DNA of 40,118 nt from NCBI GenBank assembly GCA_024692715.1, contig JAILMH010000052.1:1-40118 (forward strand), given 5' to 3'. The stretch comes from Lachnospiraceae bacterium. Its GTDB lineage: Bacteria > Bacillota > Clostridia > Lachnospirales > Lachnospiraceae. Below, in pieces: positions 9,129 through 17,648 of this stretch; position 1 is the stretch's first letter, and every line of letters begins with the position of its first letter. The notes beneath the pieces were generated by a model. The model saw only the letters and a list, made by a program, of their open reading frames with translations, made no database searches and was not told where the DNA came from. The position numbers and the translations under genes were made by a program.

Positions 9129-11282
9129 ATGGATGTTAGCCAGTATTTGGGTGTTTTCCTTGATGAATCAGAGGAGCATATTCAGACACTGAATGATCAG
9201 ATCATGGTTCTTGAACAGGAACCCGAAAATGAAGACGCTATTAATGAGATATTCCGAGCAGCCCACTCCCTTAAGGGAATGGCCGGCACAATGGGATATA
9301 AGAGACTGCAGCACCTGACGCACGATACTGAGGATGTGTTCAGTGCAGTACGAAGTGGAAACATGAAGGTTTCCAGTCACCTGATAGATATTTTATTCCA
9401 GGCTCTGGACGCTATTCAGGAATATGTTGACACTATTCGTGATACTCAGGATGAGGGCACGAATGATAATGAAGCAATTATTGCAGAGCTCAATAAAGCT
9501 CTTGCTGAAGGAACAGGCGCAGCACCTGCTGCAGCTCCTGCAGCACCTGCGGCTCCGGCGGCAGCACCTGCTGCGGCAGCACCGGCAGCAGCACCGGCTG
9601 TTGATGCAAATGCACCTGCATATAAGAGAATAAAGCTTGAAGAGGCACAGAGAGATGTCATGAAAGATGCTATCGTTGCCGGCAAGCATGTTTTTGGTGT
9701 AACAGTCAAGATCGAAGAGTCATGTATGCTTAAGGCGGCTCGTGCATTCCTTGTTTTCAAGGCAATGGAAGATCTTGGTGACGTGGTTGTTTCAGATCCG
9801 TCTTCACAGGATATCGAAGACGAAAAGTTTGAATTTGAATTTAGTTATTTCATTATCACAGGTGAAGAATTAGACAAGATCCTTAATGATGCAAAGGCTG
9901 TATCAGAGATCGAAGATGCAAATGGTGAAGCATTCGACGAGAAGATGATCGAGGATGCTTTCAACTATAAAGAAGGTGGAGAAGCACCGGCGCCCGCAGC
10001 AGAGGCAGCTCCTGCACCTGCAGCACCAGCTCCTGCACCTGCAGCACCGGCACCTGCTCCAGCAGCAAAGCCAGCAGCACCGGCTCCGGCAGCAGCAAAG
10101 GGCAAGGCTGCGGCAAAGAAGCCTGTAGTTTCTCATACAGTTCGAGTAGATACGGAAAAGCTCGATACACTTATGAACCTGGTATCAGAGCTTATCATTG
10201 CAAAGAACTCACTTGTTGCATCTGCTTCAAAGGCAGGGGAAAATGCGGCTTCTGAGATGAATGAACATGTGGAATATCTTGAGAGTGTTACAACAAACCT
10301 TCATGAGTCAGTTATGAAGGTTCGAATGGTCCCTCTTGAAGGCGCTATTCAGAAATTCCCGAGAATGATCCGTGACCTTGAAAAGAAGCTTGGTAAGAAG
10401 ATGAACCTGACCATTACAGGTGAGGATACAGAGCTTGACCGTACTGTTGTAGACCAGATCGGTGATCCTCTGATGCATCTTCTCAGAAACTCAGCTGACC
10501 ACGGTCTTGAAACTCCTGAGGTAAGAGCTCAGAGAGGCAAGCCTGAGACAGGTACTATCTTCCTGAACGCATATCAGGAAGGTAATAACGTTACTATCGA
10601 AGTTGGTGATGACGGTAACGGTGTTGATGTAGAAGCTGTCAGAGCAAAGATCATTGAAAGAGGTTTCGCTCCTGCAGATCAGGCAGCACAGATGACTGAT
10701 AAAGAAGTCATCGGAGCACTCTTTGATCCTGGATTCTCAATGGCTAAGCAGGTTACAGACCTTTCAGGACGAGGCGTTGGTCTTGATGTTGTTAAGTCAA
10801 ATATCGAGCAGCTCGGCGGTGATGTAGAAGTTAAGACAAAGCTTGGCGAAGGTTCTACCTTCGTTATCAGACTTCCTCTTACACTTGCCATCATCCAGGC
10901 GCTGATGGTACTCGTTGGCGGAGAGCAGTATGCTATTGCTCTTGGTAATATTCAGACTATTGAGGATGTTCCGGTTGGCGATATCCGCCTTGTAGAGAAC
11001 AGAGAAGTTATCCAGCTCCGCGGAACAGTTATCCCTATCATTCGTCTTTCAGAAATTCTTGGAGTTGATCCTGAAAAGGAAAATCCTGAGAATCTTGTCA
11101 TCGTAATAGTTAAAAAGGGTGACAGCCTTGCAGGCCTTGTAGTTGATGAATTGATGGGACAGCAGGAAATAGTTATCAAGTCCCTTGGTAAGTATATTAA
11201 ACCTAACAAGCTGATCAGTGGTGCTACGATCCTTGGTGATGGTGAAGTTGCCCTCATTCTGGATTCTAACGCATTGATGTAA
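9129..11282 (+). CDS. cheA: Chemotaxis histidine kinase CheA
   Basis: A 717-residue CheA, the kinase that feeds phosphate to CheY and CheB. Domains in order: HPt/P1 with phospho-acceptor H46 in AAHSLKGMAG; an Ala/Pro linker (132-164); the P2 response-regulator docking domain (about 165-280); a second Ala/Pro linker (285-328); P3 dimerisation; P4 ATPase with the N box HLLRNSADHGLE and glycine motifs DDGNGVD and GRGVGLDVV; and a C-terminal CheW-like P5. I chose ATG 9129, which follows a GGGGG tract with good spacing, rather than the in-frame ATG 18 bases upstream that lies inside cheB. The phosphotransfer motifs appear intact. Confidence 0.97.
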   Translation: MDVSQYLGVFLDESEEHIQTLNDQIMVLEQEPENEDAINEIFRAAHSLKGMAGTMGYKRLQHLTHDTEDVFSAVRSGNMKVSSHLIDILFQALDAIQEYVDTIRDTQDEGTNDNEAIIAELNKALAEGTGAAPAAAPAAPAAPAAAPAAAAPAAAPAVDANAPAYKRIKLEEAQRDVMKDAIVAGKHVFGVTVKIEESCMLKAARAFLVFKAMEDLGDVVVSDPSSQDIEDEKFEFEFSYFIITGEELDKILNDAKAVSEIEDANGEAFDEKMIEDAFNYKEGGEAPAPAAEAAPAPAAPAPAPAAPAPAPAAKPAAPAPAAAKGKAAAKKPVVSHTVRVDTEKLDTLMNLVSELIIAKNSLVASASKAGENAASEMNEHVEYLESVTTNLHESVMKVRMVPLEGAIQKFPRMIRDLEKKLGKKMNLTITGEDTELDRTVVDQIGDPLMHLLRNSADHGLETPEVRAQRGKPETGTIFLNAYQEGNNVTIEVGDDGNGVDVEAVRAKIIERGFAPADQAAQMTDKEVIGALFDPGFSMAKQVTDLSGRGVGLDVVKSNIEQLGGDVEVKTKLGEGSTFVIRLPLTLAIIQALMVLVGGEQYAIALGNIQTIEDVPVGDIRLVENREVIQLRGTVIPIIRLSEILGVDPEKENPENLVIVIVKKGDSLAGLVVDELMGQQEIVIKSLGKYIKPNKLISGATILGDGEVALILDSNALM
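9522..9620 (+). repeat. First Ala/Pro-rich linker repeat within cheA
   Basis: About 33 codons of alternating Ala and Pro (GCA/GCT/CCT/CCG) between the P1 and P2 domains of CheA, encoding a flexible interdomain tether. The DNA is a degenerate short tandem repeat and creates long spurious antisense reading frames. Confidence 0.85.
9981..10112 (+). repeat. Second Ala/Pro-rich linker repeat within cheA
   Basis: About 44 codons of Ala-Pro repeats between the P2 docking domain and the P3 dimerisation domain, ending in a Lys/Ala-rich stretch. With the first linker it leaves P2 tethered on both sides by similar low-complexity segments. The repeat DNA is a likely site of length variation between strains. 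Confidence 0.85.
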
Positions 11283-11302
11283 GGAAAAGGGGGACAGCAG
11301 CA

Positions 11303-11782
11303 ATGGCAGAAAACGAAGTTGCAGTAAAGAGTAATGATGCATTGGCAATGGCCAAGGATGCAATTCAGTATATTGTAGTTGGCGTAGGTAATGAGCAGTA
11401 CGGTATCGATATCAAGTACATCGACAACATCGTACGTATTTCAAGAATTACCAGAGTTCCGACCGTTCAGCCTTATTTTAAGGGCGTTATCAACCTCCGT
11501 GGTGAGGTAGTTGCGGTCATGAGCTTAAGACTTAAGATGAATCTTGACGATGATGAGATCACAAATAAATCAAGGATCATCATCATCAAGATGGACGGAA
11601 ATGATTCCATCGGAATACTTGTGGATGAGGTTAAGAAGGTCGTTACTATTTCTGATGACGACATTGAGAGAGCAGCTCATTCAAAGAACGGAATTCCGTC
11701 ATTTATAAGCGGAGTAGGTAAGGTGGATGAAGGTCTTGTATCTATACTTGATCTGACTACCATTATCGACGAAGAAGAATAA
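11303..11782 (+). CDS. cheW: Chemotaxis coupling protein CheW
   Basis: A 159-residue protein made of a single CheW domain, which couples chemoreceptors to CheA. Family features include IVVGVGNEQYGIDIKYI near residues 23-39, VPTVQPYFKGVINLRGEV and the closing segment GVGKVDEGLVSILDL. A short N-terminal extension of about 20 residues precedes the domain. ATG 11303 is preceded by AAAGGGGGA. It lies 20 bases after cheA, and the intact receptor and kinase contact loops suggest a functional adaptor. Confidence 0.96.
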   Translation: MAENEVAVKSNDALAMAKDAIQYIVVGVGNEQYGIDIKYIDNIVRISRITRVPTVQPYFKGVINLRGEVVAVMSLRLKMNLDDDEITNKSRIIIIKMDGNDSIGILVDEVKKVVTISDDDIERAAHSKNGIPSFISGVGKVDEGLVSILDLTTIIDEEE

Positions 11783-11791
11783 ATAATCCGG

Positions 11792-11811
11792 CTGTGCGGG
11801 ATTCCGCACAG
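11792..11811 (+). other. Intercistronic hairpin between cheW and cheC
   Basis: An 8-bp perfect inverted repeat, CTGTGCGG / CCGCACAG, with a 4-base loop sits just after the cheW stop. No T-run follows, so it is unlikely to be an intrinsic terminator. It may stabilise or separate the upstream message. Confidence 0.6.
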
Positions 11812-11834
11812 CTGTGAAAAAGACAGGAGTTGAA

Positions 11835-12458
11835 ATGGCAGAATTTGATTTAGATCATGTTGAAAATGTCTATTTTGACGTGTTGAAGGAAATAGGCAAT
11901 ATAGGCGCCGGTAATGCTGCCACTTCACTGGCAACAATGCTGGGAGCCAAGGTGGATATGAAGGTGCCGAGAGTTGAGCTCCTTGACTTTAATCAGATAG
12001 GGGATGCTATTGGAGGCGAAGATCAGATAATGGCAGGTGTTTATCTTGTCATTAACGGAGACGTATCCGGAAGTATCATGTTCCTGCTTGAAGAAGAGTC
12101 AGCTCATGTTCTGGTATCAAAACTTATGATGGGAATGCCTCGTGAACAGGAAGTCGGCTTCAGTGAAATGGAAATGTCGGCACTTCAGGAGGTCGGAAAC
12201 ATTATTACAGGTGCGTATCTTAATTCGTTGTCATCGCTTACGGGTCTTACGATCACAGAATCGATCCCGGATCTTACGGTTGATATGGCAGGAGCTATTT
12301 TATCAGTTCCGGCAACAGAATTCGGGCTTTTAGGCGATAAACTTCTTATGATCGAGACATCCTTTACAGATGACGCTGAGTTAAACGGATATTTTATTTT
12401 AGTTCCGGATCTTCCATCGTATGGAAAACTCCTTAGAGCACTTGGTGTCATGAAATAA
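11835..12458 (+). CDS. cheC: CheY-P phosphatase CheC
   Basis: A 207-residue CheC, which dephosphorylates CheY-P and is modulated by CheD in Firmicutes and Thermotoga. Both family phosphatase motifs (ExxN) are present: E19-x2-N22 in LKEIGNIGAGNAA and E119-x2-N122 in LQEVGNIITGAYL, so both active sites look intact. I prefer ATG 11835, which follows AGGAG (11825-11829), over the GTG 21 bases upstream that sits at the edge of the hairpin. It is adjacent to cheD, its known functional partner. Confidence 0.95.
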   Translation: MAEFDLDHVENVYFDVLKEIGNIGAGNAATSLATMLGAKVDMKVPRVELLDFNQIGDAIGGEDQIMAGVYLVINGDVSGSIMFLLEEESAHVLVSKLMMGMPREQEVGFSEMEMSALQEVGNIITGAYLNSLSSLTGLTITESIPDLTVDMAGAILSVPATEFGLLGDKLLMIETSFTDDAELNGYFILVPDLPSYGKLLRALGVMK

Positions 12459-12487
12459 GACTGGGCATAGCGAAAGATGGGTTGTAT

Positions 12488-12973
12488 ATGGGAAATTTAA
12501 TAAAGGTAGGTATGGCTGATCTTAAACTCTGTCCTGCTGATGAAGGAATTACAACGCTTGGCCTTGGTTCTTGTGTAGGAGTGGCACTTGTCGATAAGGT
12601 TACACGTCAGGGGGGACTTGCTCATGTGATGCTCCCTGACAGCACAGCGATTCGTAATAACACAAACATTGCAAAATTTGCTGATACAGGCGTTGCAGAG
12701 TTAGTACGGCAGATGGAGTCAAAAGGAGCCAAAAAATCACGGATAGTTGCCAAAATAGCCGGCGGGGCCCAGATGTTTACGTTTCAGAATAATGCCTCAC
12801 TGGTAAAGGTAGGAGAAAGAAATGTTTTGGCTGTAAAGGCAAAGCTTAAAGAATTGGGAATACCGATTCTTGCAGAAGATACCGGTCTTAACTATGGACG
12901 TACGGTTGAGTTCTTTCCTAAAACCGGTGAATTTGTCATCAAAGCAGTCGGAAAGTCGGTAAAGACCATATGA
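12488..12973 (+). CDS. cheD: Chemoreceptor glutamine deamidase CheD
   Basis: A 161-residue CheD, which deamidates chemoreceptor glutamines and binds CheC. The papain-like catalytic set is visible: C29 in GLGSCVGVAL, H46 in GGLAHVMLPDS and a threonine at about 22-23. ATG 12488 with GATGGG six bases upstream is preferred to the TTG two codons earlier. The stop overlaps the next gene by four bases (ATGA), which suggests translational coupling. Length and motifs are normal. Confidence 0.95.
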   Translation: MGNLIKVGMADLKLCPADEGITTLGLGSCVGVALVDKVTRQGGLAHVMLPDSTAIRNNTNIAKFADTGVAELVRQMESKGAKKSRIVAKIAGGAQMFTFQNNASLVKVGERNVLAVKAKLKELGIPILAEDTGLNYGRTVEFFPKTGEFVIKAVGKSVKTI

Positions 12974-13335
12974 GTGATGAAGAAATAAAGAAGGGTGAGA
13001 ATATAGATCTGGTCTACGAAAATGGGGAAGAGCTCGAAGAAAGAGAATATGAGGAGAGGCGTTCAAATCTTAAAACAGCTACGATACCTGCGCTGATAAT
13101 GCTGCTGGGTGGTGCAGTTACAGCAATCGCAGCTTTTGTAAGACATTATCCGCTTTTGCTCATGCTCGAGCTTACGTTCGGGGCATTGGTCGTATTTCTT
13201 ATCATTGGTGTGGTGGTTAAGATCATTCTTGACAGGATAGAGATCGTTGAGATCGTAGAGGTCAAACGTTCTGAGCCAGAAGATCTTGAAGGAGAATCTG
13301 AGGAAGAAGATGAGACGGCATTCGGTGGAGAGTAG
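12970..13335 (+). CDS. Small two-helix membrane protein of the fla/che operon, function unknown
   Basis: A 121-residue protein with an acidic N-terminal tail (about 1-35, rich in Glu), two adjacent hydrophobic helices (about 38-56 and 60-86) joined by a short RHYP-containing turn, and a strongly acidic C-terminal tail (about 95-121). It starts inside the cheD stop (ATGA overlap) and ends 32 bases before fliA, so it is almost certainly co-expressed with chemotaxis genes. I do not recognise the family. It could be a membrane anchor or scaffold for motility proteins, but that is a guess from position only. Confidence 0.75.
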   Translation: MSDEEIKKGENIDLVYENGEELEEREYEERRSNLKTATIPALIMLLGGAVTAIAAFVRHYPLLLMLELTFGALVVFLIIGVVVKIILDRIEIVEIVEVKRSEPEDLEGESEEEDETAFGGE

Positions 13336-13367
13336 AGTGCTGATCAACAAATGAGGGGAAAGTAAGC

Positions 13368-14141
13368 ATGATGGATGAAGAGGCAAGAAAGAAGCTTTGG
13401 GAGGAATACTCCAAAAGCAGCTCTCATGAGGTGAGAGAGAAGATAATAATTGAATATTCGCCGCTGGTAAAGGTAGTTGCAGGCAGACTGAGCATGTATC
13501 TTGGTTATAATGTTGAATACGATGATCTGGTTGGATATGGGATCTTTGGTCTGATAGATGCCATCGATAAATTTGACATGTCTAAGGATGTTAAGTTTGA
13601 AACATATGCATCGCTAAGAATAAGGGGAGCGATACTTGATCAGATCAGAAAAATGGACTGGATACCGAGGACTATCCGGCAGAGGCAGAAAAAGATAGAG
13701 GCTGCGATAAGGAATGTCGAGGCAGCTTCCGGAAAAAATGCTTCTAACGAGGATATAGCAAAGGAACTTGGGATTTCTGATGATGAATACCTTGAGTGGC
13801 AGTCACAGATGGCAGTTACAAATGTTATATCATTAAATGAGTTCATGGATCAGGGTACGGAAACACCGGTAAAGGATGTTTCGTACACTAAGATCGCAGG
13901 ACCTGAGGAATCACTTGAACGCAATGAATTGAAGAAAATTCTTGCGGAGTCGCTTGATCTGCTCACAGATAAGGAACGTAAGGTGATTTTACTGTATTAC
14001 TATGAAGAGCTGACATTGAAAGAAATCAGTAAAATACTTGAGGTATCGGAATCGAGAATTTCACAGCTTCATGTACGTGCACTACAGAAGATGAAGACGA
14101 AGCTTGGCCGATATATGGGAATCCTGACAGAGCAGATTTGA
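13368..14141 (+). CDS. fliA: Motility sigma factor FliA/SigD (sigma-28)
   Basis: A 257-residue sigma-28, which directs RNA polymerase to late flagellar and chemotaxis promoters. Region 2 is recognisable as EYDDLVGYGIFGLIDAIDKFD and the following SLRIRGAILDQIRKMDWIPR, typical of FliA. Region 3 follows, and region 4 has the helix-turn-helix LKEISKILEVSESRISQLHVRALQKMK near the end. Two ATG codons are tandem at the start (13368 and 13371) after AGGGGAA. An intrinsic terminator overlaps its last codons. An anti-sigma FlgM is not in the window. Confidence 0.96.
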   Translation: MMDEEARKKLWEEYSKSSSHEVREKIIIEYSPLVKVVAGRLSMYLGYNVEYDDLVGYGIFGLIDAIDKFDMSKDVKFETYASLRIRGAILDQIRKMDWIPRTIRQRQKKIEAAIRNVEAASGKNASNEDIAKELGISDDEYLEWQSQMAVTNVISLNEFMDQGTETPVKDVSYTKIAGPEESLERNELKKILAESLDLLTDKERKVILLYYYEELTLKEISKILEVSESRISQLHVRALQKMKTKLGRYMGILTEQI

Positions 14142-14161
14142 TGATCTGCTCTGTTTTTTTA
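14127..14161 (+). terminator. Intrinsic terminator overlapping the fliA stop
   Basis: A perfect 11-bp inverted repeat, ACAGAGCAGAT / ATCTGCTCTGT, with a 6-base loop containing the fliA stop codon, followed directly by seven T. It probably ends or attenuates the main fla/che transcript before the fapA block. Confidence 0.92.
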
Positions 14162-14232
14162 TAATGATTTGCTTTTTTGGAAAAAGATAAAAATCATGAG
14201 TGGAGCTGGTATTAGAGGGGTAGGAAAAGGAT

Positions 14233-15831
14233 ATGGCGCAGAAAAACGGTTATTTCAAAATAGACAGTTCGGACAGCGAGCATCTTCAGTTGATAGTGTA
14301 TCCTCCGGAAAACGGAGGAGAACGTGTCATGTACAAGGAAGCACAGGGGTATCTGAAGTCACATCAGATATTTGCGGATGAGAAGCAATTACAGTTGGCT
14401 TTGAACGGAGATTCAGAAAAAAAGATACCACTTACGGGTACATTGAGTTATACTGTTAATGAGGAAGTTATGCTTAATGTAAGCCCTGATTCTCTCAAGC
14501 TTTATGCGAGATTTTATCCTGCCACAGACGGCGGTGACCAGATAGGCAAGGATGATATCGAAAAGGAGATGAAGCTCTTACATCTGCGTGCTGAGATCAA
14601 AGACGATGAATTGAATAAATTTTTCAACGACAGAACATACTGTACAGATTATCTCATAGCGGAAGGAAAGGCTATGCAGCCGGGAGTTGATGGCTATGTG
14701 GAGTACCTTTTTAATACAGACAGCTCAAGAAAGCCTACTGTAAAAGAAGACGGTACGGTGGATTATTTTAATCTGAACACAGTTGTTTCCTGTGCAAAGG
14801 GTCAGAAGCTTGCCATTCTCCATCCGGAAAAAGAAGGTGTTCCGGGGGTGGATGTTTATGGAAACAAGCTTCTTCCGCCAAAGGTAAACAGAGGTCAGCT
14901 TAAATTTGGTAAGGAAGTGGAGATCTCTGAAGATGGAATGGAGCTTTACTCCAAGTCAGAAGGCCATGTTACGGTTGAAAAAGAAAAAGTCGAGGTTTCC
15001 GGGGTAATGGAGTTTGAAAGCATTGATACGTCCACCGGAAATATCGAAAACTTTGAAGGGAATTTGCTCATAAAGGGCAATATTAAAAGTGGATTCAGAG
15101 TCAGTGCATCAGGGGATATCGAGGTACAGGGAATCATTGAGGCTGCCGAAGTTACTGCAGGCGGTCAGATAACTGTAGCAAAGGGTATCAACGGTCGAGA
15201 GAGGGCAATAATCAAATCAGAAAAAAATATCATAGCGCATTACATAGAGAATGCAACGGTGAAGGCTGAAGGCTACGTTATGGCTGATGCAATACTTAAC
15301 AGTCATGTGGATGCCGGAGATAATATTGTCGTAAAGGGCAAGAAGGGTCTTATCTCAGGCGGAAGAGTCAGAGCTCTGAAGAACATTCAGGCCAAGGTCA
15401 TCGGTTCGACAATGGGAGTTACCACAGAGATAGATGTGGGAACAGACCCGGAGAAAAAGCAGAGGCTTATAGACCTTGAGCAGGCGAATGTTGAACTCAG
15501 AAAGATGATAGACAGGATCAAACCTGTCCTGCTTGCGACTAAGAAGAAAATAGCCAGCGGCGAAAAGATCACACCGGATATGATAGCTCAGACAAAAGTA
15601 ATCTCAGAAAAATTTGTTCAGGCTGAAAAAGAGCTTGGCGCGAACAACGCAGAAATTGAAGTATTGAAAGAACAGGCAAGTGAAGCTACAAATGCGTACA
15701 TAGAAGTGGAGGATGTGGCACATCCCGGAACTCAGGTGGTCATATCAGATACACGCATGGTACTTCGCAGTAAGTATAACTATTGCAGACTTGTTATAAA
15801 GGACGGAGAAGTCGGATCGACACCACTATGA
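14233..15831 (+). CDS. FapA/DUF342 family protein
   Basis: A 532-residue DUF342 (FapA) protein. The N-terminal half is alpha/beta. The central region (about 270-400) has the family's glycine-spaced beta-helix repeats, for example GNLLIKGNIKSGFRVSASGD and GQITVAKGINGRERAII, then a coiled coil (about 405-475) and a short C-terminal beta domain. DUF342 proteins occur near motility and polar-organisation genes in several phyla; in Vibrio, FapA is reported to link glucose signalling to flagellation. Here the placement right after fliA supports a motility role, but the molecular function is inference. ATG 14233 follows AAAAGG. It is separated from fliA by a terminator and 71 bases with no clear promoter. 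Confidence 0.88.
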   Translation: MAQKNGYFKIDSSDSEHLQLIVYPPENGGERVMYKEAQGYLKSHQIFADEKQLQLALNGDSEKKIPLTGTLSYTVNEEVMLNVSPDSLKLYARFYPATDGGDQIGKDDIEKEMKLLHLRAEIKDDELNKFFNDRTYCTDYLIAEGKAMQPGVDGYVEYLFNTDSSRKPTVKEDGTVDYFNLNTVVSCAKGQKLAILHPEKEGVPGVDVYGNKLLPPKVNRGQLKFGKEVEISEDGMELYSKSEGHVTVEKEKVEVSGVMEFESIDTSTGNIENFEGNLLIKGNIKSGFRVSASGDIEVQGIIEAAEVTAGGQITVAKGINGRERAIIKSEKNIIAHYIENATVKAEGYVMADAILNSHVDAGDNIVVKGKKGLISGGRVRALKNIQAKVIGSTMGVTTEIDVGTDPEKKQRLIDLEQANVELRKMIDRIKPVLLATKKKIASGEKITPDMIAQTKVISEKFVQAEKELGANNAEIEVLKEQASEATNAYIEVEDVAHPGTQVVISDTRMVLRSKYNYCRLVIKDGEVGSTPL

Positions 15832-15870
15832 TCTACCTGAAAGCTGCTCCGCCGGAAATGGGGGAACACC

Positions 15871-16182
15871 ATGGCAATTAGTCCGATCATATTGAATGGT
15901 TCGATCACAGCATCACAGGATCTATCCGCTCTGAAAGCACATGATGATGCAAAAGCAGCAGTAATGCATAACACTACACAGGATAAGATTGAGCATCAGC
16001 AGGAACAGAAGCTTAACCGTGTCCGTAAGCAGGACGATGTTGAGCTGCATCAAAAAGGGTATGACGCGCGCGAAAAGGGGAGTAATGAATATGCAGGTGA
16101 TGGTGGCAAAAACCGCAAAAAACAGAACTCCAAAGACGCGGTCCACATCAAAGAAAAAGGCGGGTTTGACGTATCAGTATGA
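15871..16182 (+). CDS. Charged small protein of the flagellar block, function unknown
   Basis: A 103-residue hydrophilic protein starting MAISPIILNGSITASQD, with a Gln/Glu/Lys-rich central helix (about 35-65) and a Lys/Gly-rich tail. It has no signal peptide or membrane segment. A GGGGGAA ribosome binding site precedes ATG 15871, and its stop overlaps the next gene by four bases (ATGA), showing coupling to the SwrB-like gene. The N-terminal motif looks conserved rather than random, but I cannot assign a family with confidence. Export-related or basal-body-associated roles are possible from position only. Confidence 0.75.
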   Translation: MAISPIILNGSITASQDLSALKAHDDAKAAVMHNTTQDKIEHQQEQKLNRVRKQDDVELHQKGYDAREKGSNEYAGDGGKNRKKQNSKDAVHIKEKGGFDVSV

Positions 16183-17648
16183 CAGGGATTGAAATTGTAC
16201 TCCTGGCGGCAGGAGCTATTACATTTACATTAAGTTTTATGCTGCCTTCAACGGATGAAGAAGAGGACAAAAACAGCGGAAAAAGCAGCTCTCTTGATAA
16301 AAAGCTCGAGTCGATGAACAGTACCGACGAGCAGGAGATCCGCAAGCGTGTAAGGCAGATCGCAGATGATGAGGCAGAAGAGGCAGAAAATACGACCAAG
16401 CGCAGTCTTGAGAAGATGACTAACGAAAAGATCATGGCTGTTGACGAATATTCAAAAACAGTTCTGGACGCCATTGAGAAAAATCATCAGGAAGTGGTAT
16501 TTCTTTACGACATGCTGAATAATAAGTCGGCAGATCTTAAAAATACTATCCGTAAGGCTGAGCAGACGAAGCGTGAGGTTGAGGCTGAACGCAAAGCAGA
16601 AGAGGAAAGAGCTGCCCAGATAAGTAAAGCTGCAAAGGCTCTTAAAGCGGCTGAAGCAGACAAAGTAAAAAATGTTTCGGAGAGAGCTGATAGCGGTGTT
16701 AAATCTGTTAAGCAGTCTCCGTTTATGATGCCGTCTCCTGAGGAGATAGAGGCAGGAATTGGCCTTAGAGAAAATAAGGTTAAGACTGAAGTCACGAAGA
16801 AAGTGGAGCCTGCTGCGGATAAGGTACAGCCTGCACAGGTAAAGGCTCAGCCAAAGCCGCAGCCTGTAAAGCAGCAGAGCACAGTTAAGACTGTGCAGCC
16901 TAAGACAGTGCAGCAGCCGAAAGTACAGCAGCCAAAGGTTCAGCCGGAGGCAAAACCGGTGCAGAAGACAGATGTAAAGCCTGCAGCAGCTCATGCGCAG
17001 GTGGTGAAAAAGAAAGCATCTTCAGAGGAAGCAATGGAGAAACTTCTTGAGTCAATGAGCACCGGGCAGGTGCGTAAAAAAGTTTCAGCAATGGACAGAC
17101 TCAAGAAACAGGCAGAGCCGGAACCGGCAGCGGTACCTGTATCTGAAAAGGTACAGAAAGCTGCAGCTCCTGTGAAAAATCCGATAGTTGAAGAGTTTGA
17201 ACCTATGCCTGCGATAGTTGATATTGATGATGAGTCTGAGGTAATACCGGAAGAGGTGACTGAGCCGGTGCAGGAAGCTGTTAAAGCATCTGCAGAAGAG
17301 AGTGTTCATGAAACAGCTCAGGAAACCGTTCAGGAGCCGGTGCAGGAAACCGAGGCAGAGCCTGTCCTGGAGGCAGCGCCGAAAACAGAGGATATTACAG
17401 TGACTGTTTCGGAGCCGGACATGGCGGAGAAGCCGCAGGATTCATTTGAACGACAGGCAGAGGATGAAGTATATTCAAGCAGACCGGTATCGGTTTCAAT
17501 GTCTGGATTAAGCAGAAACGAACAGGTTCTTGAAATGCACCATAGTGGCAAGACCAGCATAGAGATAGCAAAGACACTTGCAATGGGTGTCGGTGAAGTA
17601 AATCTTGTGATTGGCCTGTATGACAGAGGCAGAAAAGAGGACAGATAA
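16179..17648 (+). CDS. SwrB-like (DUF6115-type) membrane protein
   Basis: A 489-residue protein. A single N-terminal membrane helix (about 3-22) is followed by a charged coiled-coil region (about 30-155), a long Pro/Gln/Lys/Val-rich disordered region (about 195-290), an acidic Val/Glu/Pro-rich region (about 340-425), and a compact C-terminal segment (444-489) containing GKTSIEIAKTLAMGVGEV, a helix-turn-helix-like motif. This architecture and its place after the sigma-28 gene and before rpsB match Bacillus SwrB (YlxL), which promotes flagellar export-apparatus assembly and swarming. Bacillus SwrB is much shorter, so the disordered middle is an expansion. Orthology is inferred from architecture and synteny, not alignment. 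Confidence 0.78.
   Translation: MTGIEIVLLAAGAITFTLSFMLPSTDEEEDKNSGKSSSLDKKLESMNSTDEQEIRKRVRQIADDEAEEAENTTKRSLEKMTNEKIMAVDEYSKTVLDAIEKNHQEVVFLYDMLNNKSADLKNTIRKAEQTKREVEAERKAEEERAAQISKAAKALKAAEADKVKNVSERADSGVKSVKQSPFMMPSPEEIEAGIGLRENKVKTEVTKKVEPAADKVQPAQVKAQPKPQPVKQQSTVKTVQPKTVQQPKVQQPKVQPEAKPVQKTDVKPAAAHAQVVKKKASSEEAMEKLLESMSTGQVRKKVSAMDRLKKQAEPEPAAVPVSEKVQKAAAPVKNPIVEEFEPMPAIVDIDDESEVIPEEVTEPVQEAVKASAEESVHETAQETVQEPVQETEAEPVLEAAPKTEDITVTVSEPDMAEKPQDSFERQAEDEVYSSRPVSVSMSGLSRNEQVLEMHHSGKTSIEIAKTLAMGVGEVNLVIGLYDRGRKEDR

Noticed and set aside
9393-9760. Cys/Arg-rich and Ala/Gly-rich reading frames of about 100 codons opposite cheA
   Set aside because: They are the antisense readings of the Ala/Pro repeat DNA, have no ribosome binding site and are covered by a clear CheA frame.
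9522-10112. Repeats in cheA considered as a CRISPR array
   Set aside because: Repeats are short, contiguous, coding and without unique spacers.
11792-11811. Hairpin after cheW considered as an intrinsic terminator
   Set aside because: No T-run follows the stem and cheC follows within 24 bases.
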